A stretch of 64,000 nt of DNA from Roseivirga pacifica (GCF_900111145.1 NZ_FOIR01000003.1:248001-312000); one strand, 5' to 3'. Counted from the stretch's first letter, positions 1 to 8,790 are shown. A program made the numbers and translations. Notes: a model not told the origin generated them from the letters alone.

Positions 1-1
1 T

Positions 2-1477
2 GGTCAGGCATTGTACTACCACGATATCGAAAAGCCTCAATCTGAAGATGAGCTATTATACCTTAATCCAGACCAAGAAGGCATTAGTAGCTTTAGATTC
101 AATAATATTACAAATGAAAAGCTACTCTTGTACCATTTTGGTCAAAGAGGAACTAGAAAGTATAGGGCAATCTCCACCGCTAACCTTTCACGAGAAAGTG
201 ATTTTAACCTAAAAGAATTTATAGTCCACCCTGTTGACCCTGATATAAGGTTTACTGAATCCTTCTTTAAAGGTGACACCATTGTTATGAAAACAACATG
301 GAATGCACCAAACGGAAAGGTAATTGCGGCAAATATAAATGATTTAAATAGGGTCATTGAAATAGTACCAGAGTATGATGCTGACTTAAGGCATGTATAT
401 CCACTTGGCAAGGACATGATTTCCTGTATTTATCGAATTGATGGAGAATATATGGCCCTTATCTATAACTTTAATGGTGAGCTTCTACAAAAGCTAACCA
501 TTCCTAAGGGTAAAAAACCAGTTGACCTTTACGAAACGAATCCGTCTAAAAAAGAGACTTACTTTTCGCTGTCATCATTCTACCACCCGAACCTCCCATA
601 TAGGCTCAATTTTGAAGACCTCTCTATAGAACCATTGGTAGAGTTAAAATTACCCTACAATGTAGAAAGTTTAGAAACACGATACGTCAAGTTCAAATCG
701 CAAGATGGTACAGAAATCCCTATGTACATTACATGCTTGAAAAATGTAAAACTGAATGGTAACAACCCTACTTTATTATATGGATATGGAGGCTATGGAA
801 TTACTGTTGAGCCAAATTTTGATAGAGAACAAGCATTATTTTTAGCGCATGGTGGAGTTTTGGCTGTTCCAAATATCAGAGGAGGCGGTGCTGAGGGTTA
901 CGATTGGGCTTATGAAGGTCAAAAACTAAAAAAGCAAAACGCCATCAATGACTTTATTGGAGCCGCTGAATTCTTGATTAATGAAGGCTATACTTCATCA
1001 GAGAAACTTGCAATCAATGGAGGCTCTCATGGGGGAATGCTCGTAGCAGCTTCTATGATACAACGCCCCGAACTCTTCAAGGCGGTTGTGGCCGAAGCAG
1101 GCCCCTATGACATGTTAAGGTTAGAGAATTTCACGGCAGGTGGAGTTAATACAAACCTTAAAGAATTTGGCTCAGTAACTAACGAAATCGAATTCCAAAG
1201 CCTCAGCCGATACTCTCCTCTACAGAACATTAAAAAAGGAGTAAAATATCCTAATACACTGTTGATTACTGGTGAATTTGATGATAGAGTCCCACCACTA
1301 CATAGCTATAAGTTCTTGGCAACCCTTCAAGAGAAAGGTGATCCAAAGTCTCTGTATGAACTTTATGTCATTCCAGGAGCAAGCCACTCAGGTGCCTTAA
1401 CCACTACTGATTTTACAGAAATGGTGCTCTTTAAGTACTACTTTATATTTGATCAACTAGGAGTGAAATTCTGGTAG
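2..1477 (+). CDS. Prolyl oligopeptidase family serine peptidase (S9A), 3' part
   Basis: The gene enters from the left edge and is open from base 2, so the N-terminus is missing. About 490 residues remain of a family that is usually near 700. The remainder covers the end of the beta-propeller and the whole alpha/beta-hydrolase domain. The nucleophile is in GGSHGG (Ser codon 1025-1027; the family consensus is GGSNGG). The acid is in DDRV (1280-1291) and the histidine in PGASHSG (His codon 1385-1387). Members cut after proline in short peptides. No signal peptide can be judged. The TTG at 11 lies inside the conserved propeller motif (YYH, then QSEDELLY) and is not a real start. A hairpin terminator follows the stop. 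The family call is firm; the substrate is unknown. Confidence 0.93.
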   Translation, partial: GQALYYHDIEKPQSEDELLYLNPDQEGISSFRFNNITNEKLLLYHFGQRGTRKYRAISTANLSRESDFNLKEFIVHPVDPDIRFTESFFKGDTIVMKTTWNAPNGKVIAANINDLNRVIEIVPEYDADLRHVYPLGKDMISCIYRIDGEYMALIYNFNGELLQKLTIPKGKKPVDLYETNPSKKETYFSLSSFYHPNLPYRLNFEDLSIEPLVELKLPYNVESLETRYVKFKSQDGTEIPMYITCLKNVKLNGNNPTLLYGYGGYGITVEPNFDREQALFLAHGGVLAVPNIRGGGAEGYDWAYEGQKLKKQNAINDFIGAAEFLINEGYTSSEKLAINGGSHGGMLVAASMIQRPELFKAVVAEAGPYDMLRLENFTAGGVNTNLKEFGSVTNEIEFQSLSRYSPLQNIKKGVKYPNTLLITGEFDDRVPPLHSYKFLATLQEKGDPKSLYELYVIPGASHSGALTTTDFTEMVLFKYYFIFDQLGVKFW

Positions 1478-1485
1478 AAACAAAA

Positions 1486-1505
1486 AAGGCCGCAAATGCG
1501 GCCTT
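1486..1505. terminator. Bidirectional hairpin terminator between convergent genes
   Basis: A perfect 8-bp stem (AAGGCCGC / GCGGCCTT) encloses the loop AAAT, 8 bases after the peptidase stop and 21 bases before the end of the convergent M28 gene. A-runs on the left and a short T-run on the right let it serve both strands. Confidence 0.8.
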
Positions 1506-1526
1506 ATGCTTTTACAATAGGTAAAG

Positions 1527-2897
1527 CTACCTCCTCCTAATCTGTTGGTAAGGAAATACTACAGCAGATTCATTTCCGTCTTTGCCAACTGCAGCTACAC
1601 CGAAGTAGTAATTGTCGATTACAATGCCTTCTAAAGTGTGCTCATTCACTCCTGATACATACACAAAGTTATCCCAGGTAGGCGAGGTGGTAAGTCTGTA
1701 ATAGATCTTATAGCCGGCAATATTCTTGTCATCCGTAGCCTCCCACTGCAAAGTGGTCGAAGGCCTTACCGCACCACCAATGCGCACATCCTTAGGTGCT
1801 GGTGGCGCCCAAGCTAAGCCTGCCAATGAAATGGCATTTACAGATGTCAGCTTTTCTGCATAAGGAAAGTTCACTCCCTCAATTACATCACCATAAGCTA
1901 TTCCATTCTCAGTCCTCAAGTCCTGGTGCTGACGGTTATAATTTTCGTGCGCCTCCATAATACGAACTCCTGCAAAACCCAAATCGTTAAACGGGCGATG
2001 ATGCCCGCCTCTACCAAATCTATCCAATCGGTAGATCATCATCGGGTTCATTTCGGGCATGTAGGTTTTTACTTGCTTGTGGATGTAACGCGCTAATTGA
2101 CGGGAGTTACCGTCTACTTCGCCTCCTGTAAATCTTCTAGCTCCTCTCTGGCGATCGGTTTCATTTGCTGGCGTTGGTTCAGAAAAAATTCTAAAAGTAC
2201 GGTTGTCAATTACACCATCAACTCCCTCAATATTCCCGATCATATCGTTATTCAAAACACCTACTATATCCCAATTCTGCTCTTGGGCATACTTAGCAAG
2301 TCCTGCTCCTCCGAAAAGCCCTTGCTCCTCACCAGAAAGCCCAACAAAAGCAATACTGTGCTTGAATTTGTATTTTGAAAGTACTCTTGCTGCTTCAATG
2401 GTTCCTGCCATTCCAGAAGCATTATCGTTAGCGCCTGGGCTATCGGAAGTAAAATCGGTGGCACTACTCACACGTGAGTCAATATCTCCCGACATCATAA
2501 CGTAACTATTAGGATAGTCCGTACCACGTAAAACAGCCACTACGTTTACAACATAAGCATCGTGCGGTACACGGCTACCACTACCCTTTTTCACAAGATC
2601 TTTCTGGTAAAAAACCTCAAGGCAATTGCCACATTCAACAGAAATCCGTTCGAACTCAGCTTTGATCCATCGTCTTGCTGCGCCAATTCCTCTGGTTTCC
2701 GAAACAGTATCAGAAAATGTATTTCTAGTACCGAAATCCACAAGCTTTCTAATATCTGTTTCAATCCTATCGGCAGAGGTATTCTCAATTATTTCATAAA
2801 TGCGTGTATCAATTTGGGGAGGTGCCTGCTGTGCCTTGGTATTTGTACCCATTAGCATCAGAAAGCAGCCCAAAAGAGTGGTTAGTAGTTTGTTCAT
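1527..2897 (-). CDS. Secreted M28 family zinc metallopeptidase with C-terminal Fn3-like domain
   Basis: This 456-residue protein starts with a signal peptide (about residues 1-22, ending KAQ). The M28 aminopeptidase domain covers roughly residues 30-370: GAND (Asp158), the GEE pair near 190-191, NND (Asp218) and a late GGHH (299-300). The position that is normally the first zinc-binding His in GAHxDS reads SGDIDS, so Asp138 replaces His. Residues of about 375-456 look like a fibronectin type III domain (LQWEATDD, then YKIYYR, and a final GVAAVGKDGNES). Members remove N-terminal amino acids from peptides outside the cytoplasm. The ATG start fits the signal peptide. The family is clear; the effect of the ligand change is inference. 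Confidence 0.9.
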   Translation of the reverse strand: MNKLLTTLLGCFLMLMGTNTKAQQAPPQIDTRIYEIIENTSADRIETDIRKLVDFGTRNTFSDTVSETRGIGAARRWIKAEFERISVECGNCLEVFYQKDLVKKGSGSRVPHDAYVVNVVAVLRGTDYPNSYVMMSGDIDSRVSSATDFTSDSPGANDNASGMAGTIEAARVLSKYKFKHSIAFVGLSGEEQGLFGGAGLAKYAQEQNWDIVGVLNNDMIGNIEGVDGVIDNRTFRIFSEPTPANETDRQRGARRFTGGEVDGNSRQLARYIHKQVKTYMPEMNPMMIYRLDRFGRGGHHRPFNDLGFAGVRIMEAHENYNRQHQDLRTENGIAYGDVIEGVNFPYAEKLTSVNAISLAGLAWAPPAPKDVRIGGAVRPSTTLQWEATDDKNIAGYKIYYRLTTSPTWDNFVYVSGVNEHTLEGIVIDNYYFGVAAVGKDGNESAVVFPYQQIRRR

Positions 2898-3118
2898 TTT
2901 AGTAAAGTTTGATTCAAAATAGAAAACATTCTACCGCTCAGAAAACAGAATATTTACCAGCGGAAATAATTGAGAAAATAATGAAAATCCGATAAGGGAT
3001 TTGTACCGATTAGGTGTATTACAAATAAGACAATTCGCAGGAAAAAAATTATTTTCTGTTGATTGTAACAAACTTGGTACAATCATTGTCGTATAAGCCA
3101 CAGAGAGATATTAAAGTA

Positions 3119-3235
3119 ATGAAGACAAAAACGATAATTTTAACAGCAGCAGCATTGGTCGCCACAGGAATCGGTATTGTTAGTATAGCCGGTAAAAGAG
3201 TTAGCTTACCCAAGAAAAGAGCAGCAGTTAAATAA
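3119..3235 (+). CDS. 38-residue single-pass membrane peptide, unknown function
   Basis: A short ATG-TAA frame encodes 38 residues: a basic start (MKTKT), a hydrophobic stretch at about residues 6-24 rich in Ala, Ile, Val and Gly, and a strongly basic tail with GKR and PKKR. It stands alone between two annotated genes, with about 220 bp of free upstream sequence and its own hairpin terminator 45 bases after the stop. That layout supports a real transcript. It could be an inner-membrane peptide, a type I toxin-like peptide or a signal-peptide-like fragment; no family is recognised. No strong ribosome-binding site is visible, which is normal in Bacteroidota. Confidence 0.55.
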   Translation: MKTKTIILTAAALVATGIGIVSIAGKRVSLPKKRAAVK

Positions 3236-3280
3236 CTGCTAACCGCCTAATTTCTTGTTAATTAAAGTTAAGTTTGATGC

Positions 3281-3298
3281 GCCCCTTATTTAAGGGGC
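3281..3298 (+). terminator. Hairpin terminator after the small peptide gene
   Basis: The inverted repeat GCCCCTTA / TAAGGGGC is followed by ATTTTCATTT, a T-rich tail on the plus strand. It separates the small peptide gene from the next gene. Confidence 0.75.
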
Positions 3299-3342
3299 AT
3301 TTTCATTTATAAACTTTTATATTTTTGCCTAGAATTAAACTT

Positions 3343-3927
3343 ATGCAAAAACTCTTACCTGCTGTATTTCTGCTTCTTATTGGGTTTACTGTAAACGCGC
3401 AGCGCACCGCTCCGCCAGACCCACTTCGTTTTATCGATACTGCCGTGGTTTACATGGATAACCAGGAGTACGAAAAAGCGGATGAGTACTATATGACTGC
3501 ATTGGAGAAAATCGACCTACTTTCTGCAGACTTTTGTTTCTTCTTTGGTAAAAACTCCTTTTACCTTGGCAAATACACACAAAGTATCGACTGGCTTAAC
3601 AAATACTTGGAATTGAAAGGTAGCCGAGGCCAGCACTCTAAAGAAACAATGGCCCTGCTCGACAAGGCTGAAGAGGCCTTTAGAAACACCAATAACACTA
3701 GCACAACCAGTGCCGAAACCAACAGCAAATTCTTTTACCGCAACACCATTGACTGTACAGAAGGCGAGGCAATTACATGTCCGTTGTGCAGAGGGCAAGA
3801 TGTAATCATCACCCTAGACAAATTGGGAGAACGGTTGTATAGAACATGTCCTTACTCCACCAACGGAGTACTTACGTGTAAAGAATATAACTTACTAATT
3901 CAGGGGTTGCTTAAGCCAAAACACTAA
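3343..3927 (+). CDS. Secreted TPR-like protein with C-terminal four-cysteine motif
   Basis: The 194-residue protein starts at ATG 3343 with a signal peptide (MQKLLPAVFLLLIGFTVNAQ). A TTG in the same frame at 3325 would put extra residues before it and is rejected. Residues of about 35-110 resemble a TPR-like helical repeat (AVVYMDNQEYEKADEYYMTA, then FFFGKNSFYLGKYTQSIDWL). The C-terminal third has CPLC followed by two more cysteines in CPYS and LTC, a possible zinc-ribbon or disulphide module. No named family is recognised. A TATTTTTG element at 3320-3327 could be its -7 promoter. The stop overlaps the convergent L,D-transpeptidase gene by 4 bp. Confidence 0.75.
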   Translation: MQKLLPAVFLLLIGFTVNAQRTAPPDPLRFIDTAVVYMDNQEYEKADEYYMTALEKIDLLSADFCFFFGKNSFYLGKYTQSIDWLNKYLELKGSRGQHSKETMALLDKAEEAFRNTNNTSTTSAETNSKFFYRNTIDCTEGEAITCPLCRGQDVIITLDKLGERLYRTCPYSTNGVLTCKEYNLLIQGLLKPKH

Positions 3928-5531
3928 TTCAATTGACTACCAAATTCAGTTTTGAACCGTTGCTTTAGTCTAGCATCCATATTGTACACATCTTTATGAA
4001 AGTAGAGCGGCTCGTTTGGTCTACCATCTACCGTTAAGTACACATTTACCACACGCAGGGGCTGCTTTAAATAGACAACTTTAGTTTCACCGGTAGCTAC
4101 AATGGCATCGATGTCTTTTTGGGTATATCCTTTTTGGTTGTCTAGTAAAATTTCGGCCAATCGCATAGGGTCTTTTACTCTAATACAGCCATGGCTAAAC
4201 GCTCGAGAGCTTCTACTGAACAAATACTTGCTCGGTGTATCGTGCAAATAAATGGCGTACTTGTTCGGGAAGATGAACTTTACACGCCCTAAAGCATTGC
4301 CAGTACCTGGCCCTTGCACTACCGTATAATTAAACTTGTTCAAAGTCATTTCGTCCCAGTTAATGGTACTGCGCTCAACCACATTACCCTGATGATCTTG
4401 AAGTGTGAAGTTATGTGTTTGCATATACTCAGGATCATTCTTTATACGTTCAAACAGACTCTTATTAATAATACTTCTAGGGACCGTCCAAGTTGGGTTG
4501 AACACTAAGTACTTCATTTCGCTACCAAAAATGGGAGTTTGGGTATCAATTGCCCCGGTCATTACATCGGTATGCCAATGCACTTCATTATCTCTAAAAT
4601 AGAACAAATGAAATCCGGGAATATTCACCACTATCATATTATCCTCTTTGGCAGCACTAAGCCACCTAATACGTTCCATATTAATGTCTAGCAGTTCTAT
4701 TCTTGCCGTCAAACTTAGATTCAGCATTTCATAGGTACCTTTACCAATTATCCCATCCTGATCGATGCCATGGTACTTCTGAAACTGTTTTACCTGCTGC
4801 TCAAGCTCTGCTGAATATGCACCATTGGTACTTACCAAGCTACCAAAACCCAGTTGTGCTATACGGTTGGAAATATCCGAGACATAAGCAGATGAATCAC
4901 CCTTGTGCAAAACCTTGTGATCGGGAATCCATACCAGCTCACCTTCATTTTCCAACATGGAAGCAAGCTTTGCCCTTTCACTCATAAAGTGAGAGTAAAT
5001 AGCCACTTCAGGTATTAGTTCATTCAAATAATCTGGTAAATTCTTGCCGTTAACTGCCGCTAAAAAAGTATCAAGATCGGCCAATACATTGCTGCGGGCT
5101 GGGTAGTTCCAAGTACGAGATTCATTGGTCTGTAACCTCCCCGTAGTAAGGTGATGACTATAGAGTAACACACCATCGGACAGCAGCAAATCGAAATAAT
5201 ACTTAACACGTTCAGAACCCTCTCTTTCCTCAAGGTTCTCTAGTAAGAAATCAACGTGATAATCGTTTGGCACCAAACCATGCGCCACTGCATTCTCCAG
5301 CAGGTAAATCACCTTCATCACCTGTTGGTCATCGTTCCAAATGGTCTGAAATTCATTCTTGCTATACAAATCAATCATTAAGCCTTTAAGGTGGACTTTT
5401 TGATTGTTGAAAGGAACTTCACCACCATCATGGAGGTGTTCAATTATTCTTCTTAAGTCTGTGGGTTCATTGGCAACAGAAAGGCTATTCAATGCCAATA
5501 GTAAGGCAAGTATTGAGATGGTACGTTTCAC
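3924..5531 (-). CDS. L,D-transpeptidase, YcbB-like (peptidoglycan-binding plus YkuD domain)
   Basis: This 535-residue exported protein makes 3-3 cross-links in peptidoglycan, or anchors proteins to it, in the periplasm. It has a signal peptide (about residues 1-20), an N-terminal YcbB-type scaffold region, a peptidoglycan-binding domain (FQKYHGIDQDGIIGKGTYEML), then the YkuD domain with the catalytic SHGCIRV motif (Cys449, His447) and an upstream HDTPSKYLF segment. The start is GTG at 5529-5531; no better ATG gives a signal peptide. It lies 10 bp downstream of a second, unrelated L,D-transpeptidase, and the two are probably co-transcribed. The family call is firm; 3-3 activity is inferred from the intact motif. 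Confidence 0.92.
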   Translation of the reverse strand: MKRTISILALLLALNSLSVANEPTDLRRIIEHLHDGGEVPFNNQKVHLKGLMIDLYSKNEFQTIWNDDQQVMKVIYLLENAVAHGLVPNDYHVDFLLENLEEREGSERVKYYFDLLLSDGVLLYSHHLTTGRLQTNESRTWNYPARSNVLADLDTFLAAVNGKNLPDYLNELIPEVAIYSHFMSERAKLASMLENEGELVWIPDHKVLHKGDSSAYVSDISNRIAQLGFGSLVSTNGAYSAELEQQVKQFQKYHGIDQDGIIGKGTYEMLNLSLTARIELLDINMERIRWLSAAKEDNMIVVNIPGFHLFYFRDNEVHWHTDVMTGAIDTQTPIFGSEMKYLVFNPTWTVPRSIINKSLFERIKNDPEYMQTHNFTLQDHQGNVVERSTINWDEMTLNKFNYTVVQGPGTGNALGRVKFIFPNKYAIYLHDTPSKYLFSRSSRAFSHGCIRVKDPMRLAEILLDNQKGYTQKDIDAIVATGETKVVYLKQPLRVVNVYLTVDGRPNEPLYFHKDVYNMDARLKQRFKTEFGSQLN

Positions 5532-5541
5532 GTTTAGGGCT

Positions 5542-6159
5542 TTAGTCTACCCTACTAATATACTTTGAATCTCGCTGGTAATCACGCGATGAGTGATATA
5601 TAAACAAAACCGTTTTGCCCTTAATTAAATCGATTAGCTCCTTGTTTACCGTACGCGGTACTGCCGGACACCCAAAACTTCTACCCAAACGGCCGTGTTT
5701 TTTGATAAAGGGCTGCTCAGCATAATTAGCACCATGCATTACAATATTTCTTACCCGTGCATTATCATTTACCCCTTTTTCCAGCCCATCTAAGCGAAGT
5801 GAATAGCCGTTTTTACCTCGGTAAGTTTCGCCCGTTAAATAGAACCCCAAGCTGCTTTGGTAACTGTTAGGCTTATTAGAAAAAACCTCCGCCTTTTTCA
5901 CGCCAGTATTTCTACCATGTGCTACGTGGGTCGAAAGTAAAATGGAATCATTGGCTACATCGTAAACCCATAGCCTTTCTTGAGTACTCGGTAAATCAAA
6001 ATCGATTATTGTAATGTATTGCTTGGTTTCAGGCAAACTGTAGGCTTGGCTAATTGCGCTGTAACCACTAAGTGCATCGGCTAGCACCGATTGTCTAATC
6101 TGAGCTTTTAAAACGAGTGGGAATATCAACACCCACATAAGTAGAACCACCCTTCTCAT
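5542..6159 (-). CDS. L,D-transpeptidase catalytic domain family protein (YkuD_2)
   Basis: The protein is a small secreted YkuD_2 enzyme of 205 residues. The ATG at 6157-6159 gives a clean signal peptide (MRRVVLLMWVLIFPLVLKAQ). The ATG 42 bases upstream lies inside the preceding uridine phosphorylase gene and would bury this signal, so the shorter form is preferred. Family hallmarks are RLWVYD, VAHGRNTG, FSNKPNSYQSSLGFY, SLRLDGLEKG, NDNAR, VMHGA and the catalytic GRLGRSFGCPAVP (Cys164). It probably acts on peptidoglycan tetrapeptides in the periplasm. It follows the uridine phosphorylase stop by 34 bp, and the larger L,D-transpeptidase follows it by 10 bp. Confidence 0.88.
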   Translation of the reverse strand: MRRVVLLMWVLIFPLVLKAQIRQSVLADALSGYSAISQAYSLPETKQYITIIDFDLPSTQERLWVYDVANDSILLSTHVAHGRNTGVKKAEVFSNKPNSYQSSLGFYLTGETYRGKNGYSLRLDGLEKGVNDNARVRNIVMHGANYAEQPFIKKHGRLGRSFGCPAVPRTVNKELIDLIKGKTVLFIYHSSRDYQRDSKYISRVD

Positions 6160-6193
6160 ATCCAACTTCTCAATAAGTACTTGAACGCTAAAA

Positions 6194-7057
6194 CTATACA
6201 ATAGTTGTAATAGCCTTTCGAATTAATCGATCCACTGTTGCCTCATGATTTGCAGAAAAACTGCCATTGGGCCTGTTAGCAATTAAGGCATTCAAACTGA
6301 TCATTTGGTGCCCCAAAATTTTAGCCATGGCATAATAACCTGCCGTTTCCATTTCAAAGTTGGTAAAGCGTCCGTAGCCCGTTTCAATCTTGGCGATATC
6401 ATCCGGTAAAGTAGGAAAAGCGATCGGCTTTCTTAGCGCCCTACCTTGTGGCGCATAAAAACCAGGAGCCGTAACCGTAACCCCTTGATAGAACTCTTCG
6501 CTGAATTTGGCCAATAACTCTTTAGAGCCCTCAGCCAAGTACGGCTTAAAGGGAAGTCCCAGCAATCGCTGTACCTTTAAACTAGCCGACTCAGCTTGCT
6601 CACTTTGCTCCCATTTGTAAAAAGCCATAAGGGTATCCAAACCGAGCGCAGCGGTCGAAACCAAAAACGCATCGATTGGAATATCAGGCTGAATACAACC
6701 AGAAGTACCAATACGGTAAATTCTTAGCGATTGCTGCTTTCTTTTAGGTGTACGTGTTGCAAAATCGATGTTAACCAAAGCATCTAGTTCGGTCATCAGC
6801 AACTCCACATTATCGGTCCCCATTCCGGAACTGATAACCGACAAGCGTTTTCGGCCAATAGTGCCAGTGTGCGTTACCAGCTCACGGCTATTTACCTGAT
6901 GCTCAACCTTATCGAAGTATGCACTGATTTTAGGTACGCGCTCAGGATCCCCAACAACAATGATATCCTCAGCAACCATATCTGGATGCAAATTGAGGTG
7001 ATAAACCCTGCCCTGAGGCGAGATAATCAATTCGGAATCGGGAATCCTCTTGCTCAT
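6194..7057 (-). CDS. udp: Uridine phosphorylase-type nucleoside phosphorylase
   Basis: This cytoplasmic enzyme of 287 residues splits uridine (or a related nucleoside) with phosphate into base and ribose 1-phosphate. The PNP/UDP family pattern is seen in VVGDPERVPKI, ISSGMGTDNVE, RIGTSGCIQPDIPI and the substrate-site FEMETAGYYAMAK. Its ATG overlaps the trhO stop by one base (TAATG), a sign of translational coupling. Inference: pyrimidine salvage, together with the cytidine deaminase elsewhere in the window. Uridine rather than purine specificity is likely from the overall pattern but not proven. Confidence 0.88.
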   Translation of the reverse strand: MSKRIPDSELIISPQGRVYHLNLHPDMVAEDIIVVGDPERVPKISAYFDKVEHQVNSRELVTHTGTIGRKRLSVISSGMGTDNVELLMTELDALVNIDFATRTPKRKQQSLRIYRIGTSGCIQPDIPIDAFLVSTAALGLDTLMAFYKWEQSEQAESASLKVQRLLGLPFKPYLAEGSKELLAKFSEEFYQGVTVTAPGFYAPQGRALRKPIAFPTLPDDIAKIETGYGRFTNFEMETAGYYAMAKILGHQMISLNALIANRPNGSFSANHEATVDRLIRKAITTIV

Positions 7058-8022
7058 TAACTTAGCTTTGCAGCTTCTCTTTTCACCCCTTTAAGCGGGT
7101 TGTAGTGATTGGTGTTCTTTTGATAGTAACCGGTACCATCGTATGGGCGTCTGCTTGGGTGCTTACGACACTCTTCAGAGCAACAGCCGTCCATTAACCA
7201 ACCTGCTTCTTCCGTCATAGGAATATGTGCATTACACTCAGGGTTGGCACAATTCACCATTCTGTCGGTCGGTACCCCAGATACAAAGCACTTACTTACA
7301 ATGCTTGGGTTTACCGAGTTTACATCGGCAGTAATTCTGTTATCGAAAACATAACATTTACCTTCAAAGTCTTCACCACCAGCTTCAATACCGTATTTGA
7401 TAATACCACCATGCAGCTGATACACGTTTTCGAAACCTTGCTCTAAGAGGTAAGCACTAGCTTTTTCACACTTAATACCACCAGTACAATAGGTTACTAC
7501 CTTTTTGCCTTTTAGGTGGTCAAGCTCTTTAACTTTTTCAGGGAAATCGCGGAAGTTATCGATGTCCAATGTCAAGGCATTTTTAAAGCGCCCAACATTA
7601 TGTTCGTAGTTACTCCTTACGTCAAGAATCACAGTGTCTTCAGATTCTTCCGCCAAGATTTTCTTGAAGTCCTCTGGCTCCACATAGCCGCCAGTTCTTT
7701 TTCTAGGATTGATATGTCTGAGGCTTGAATGCACGATTTCGGGTTTAACCCTTACGTGCAATTTGGCAAAGGCCATTCGATCGTGCGCCTCTTCTTTAAA
7801 TTCTGTATCAGCAAAACGGGCATCGCTGTGTATGTACTCCATGTACTTTTCACAGTCTTCTTTCAGGCCAGAAACTGTTCCGTTAAGTCCTTCAGGAGAA
7901 ATAATGATTCTACCTCTCAGGTTGTTTTCAATACAGAACAAATGATGTTCTTCTCTGTATGCTTCGAAATCCTCGATTTCGGCATAGCAGTAATACAATA
8001 AAATTGAATACTTCTTTTCCAT
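7057..8022 (-). CDS. trhO: tRNA uridine(34) hydroxylase, rhodanese type
   Basis: TrhO (YceA) is a 321-residue cytoplasmic enzyme that hydroxylates uridine 34 of certain tRNAs on the way to 5-(carboxy)methoxyuridine. The N-terminal UPF0176 domain (ISPEGLNGTVSG) is followed by a rhodanese domain (VILDVRSNYEHNVGRF) with the active-site loop CTGGIKCEKA (Cys179). A cysteine-rich C-terminal region contains NCANPECN and CCSEEC. The length is typical. The gene heads the minus-strand group trhO > udp > two L,D-transpeptidases, with TAATG overlap to udp. Confidence 0.93.
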   Translation of the reverse strand: MEKKYSILLYYCYAEIEDFEAYREEHHLFCIENNLRGRIIISPEGLNGTVSGLKEDCEKYMEYIHSDARFADTEFKEEAHDRMAFAKLHVRVKPEIVHSSLRHINPRKRTGGYVEPEDFKKILAEESEDTVILDVRSNYEHNVGRFKNALTLDIDNFRDFPEKVKELDHLKGKKVVTYCTGGIKCEKASAYLLEQGFENVYQLHGGIIKYGIEAGGEDFEGKCYVFDNRITADVNSVNPSIVSKCFVSGVPTDRMVNCANPECNAHIPMTEEAGWLMDGCCSEECRKHPSRRPYDGTGYYQKNTNHYNPLKGVKREAAKLS

Positions 8023-8129
8023 ATGTCTGCCCTATTGCTTTTAGGGTGATAAATGTAAGTTACGATGTTATGAAGTGATGCCGTTTGAAGACTACTGAAG
8101 TTCATCAACAGGCCCCAACTTTAACACTA

Positions 8130-8762
8130 CTAAACCTTAGCGGCTGGATTTCCGAATACGGTTTCGCCCGCCTTTACATCGGCTATCACTACCGAACCTG
8201 CTCCTATTCGAGCATTCTTACCTACTTTGATACCAGGAACAATGGTTACACCTGAACCGATAAATACGTTTTCACCAATTTCGGCACTGCTACCAATTAC
8301 ACTTCCCGCACCAATCTGTACTAAATCGCCTACTTTGGCACTATAGTCAACCGTTGCATTGGTGTGAATAAGACAGTGGTCACCAATTTTGGCATTAGCA
8401 CCAATTACCACACCGCTATTAACAAACTCGCCATGACCAACGTGTGCGGAAGGAGAAATTTCTGTGTTGCTATGAATAGCATTTACAGGCATTTTCTTTC
8501 TACGCTCCTTCATCAGCTTTACCAAGCCCATACGCAAGTCTCTATCGTCAACAGCGATAAATCCTTCACACTTTTTACCGATAAGCTTTAAAAAGCCGTC
8601 ATCATCGGTACTACCCAAAATCGATAGCTCTCCCAACTCCTTTCCGTGCAACTCTTTGTCATCATCTAGGTATCCATATACCACAATGTCGTTGCTCTCG
8701 AAAATTTCTACTGCCGCCTGTCCTAAAGGCCCTGCTCCAAAGATAATTACCGGGTTTTCCAT
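8130..8762 (-). CDS. NeuD/PglD-like acetyltransferase with left-handed beta-helix
   Basis: The 210-residue protein has a small N-terminal Rossmann-like domain (PVIIFGAGPLGQAAVEIF) that in PglD and NeuD holds the sugar nucleotide. Hexapeptide repeats from about residue 95 to 200 form the left-handed beta-helix (HVGHGEFVNSGVVIGANAKIG, later GSGVTIVPGIKVGKNARIG) that binds acetyl-CoA. Relatives acetylate UDP-amino sugars or sialic acid. The gene stands alone here with no glycan cluster, so the substrate is open. A TATCTTTG element lies 20 bases upstream. Confidence 0.85.
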   Translation of the reverse strand: MENPVIIFGAGPLGQAAVEIFESNDIVVYGYLDDDKELHGKELGELSILGSTDDDGFLKLIGKKCEGFIAVDDRDLRMGLVKLMKERRKKMPVNAIHSNTEISPSAHVGHGEFVNSGVVIGANAKIGDHCLIHTNATVDYSAKVGDLVQIGAGSVIGSSAEIGENVFIGSGVTIVPGIKVGKNARIGAGSVVIADVKAGETVFGNPAAKV

Positions 8763-8782
8763 AGCGTTTTTAAAATGCGGTG

Positions 8783-8790
8783 CAAAGATA
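8783..8790 (-). promoter_or_regulatory. Bacteroidota -7 promoter element (TATCTTTG)
   Basis: On the minus strand this matches the consensus TAnnTTTG and sits 20 bases before the acetyltransferase ATG. No clear TTG element was found at the expected upstream distance, so support is partial. Confidence 0.4.

Noticed and set aside
6160-6201. Earlier ATG for the small L,D-transpeptidase
   Set aside because: It would start inside the uridine phosphorylase gene and place 14 residues before an otherwise perfect signal peptide.
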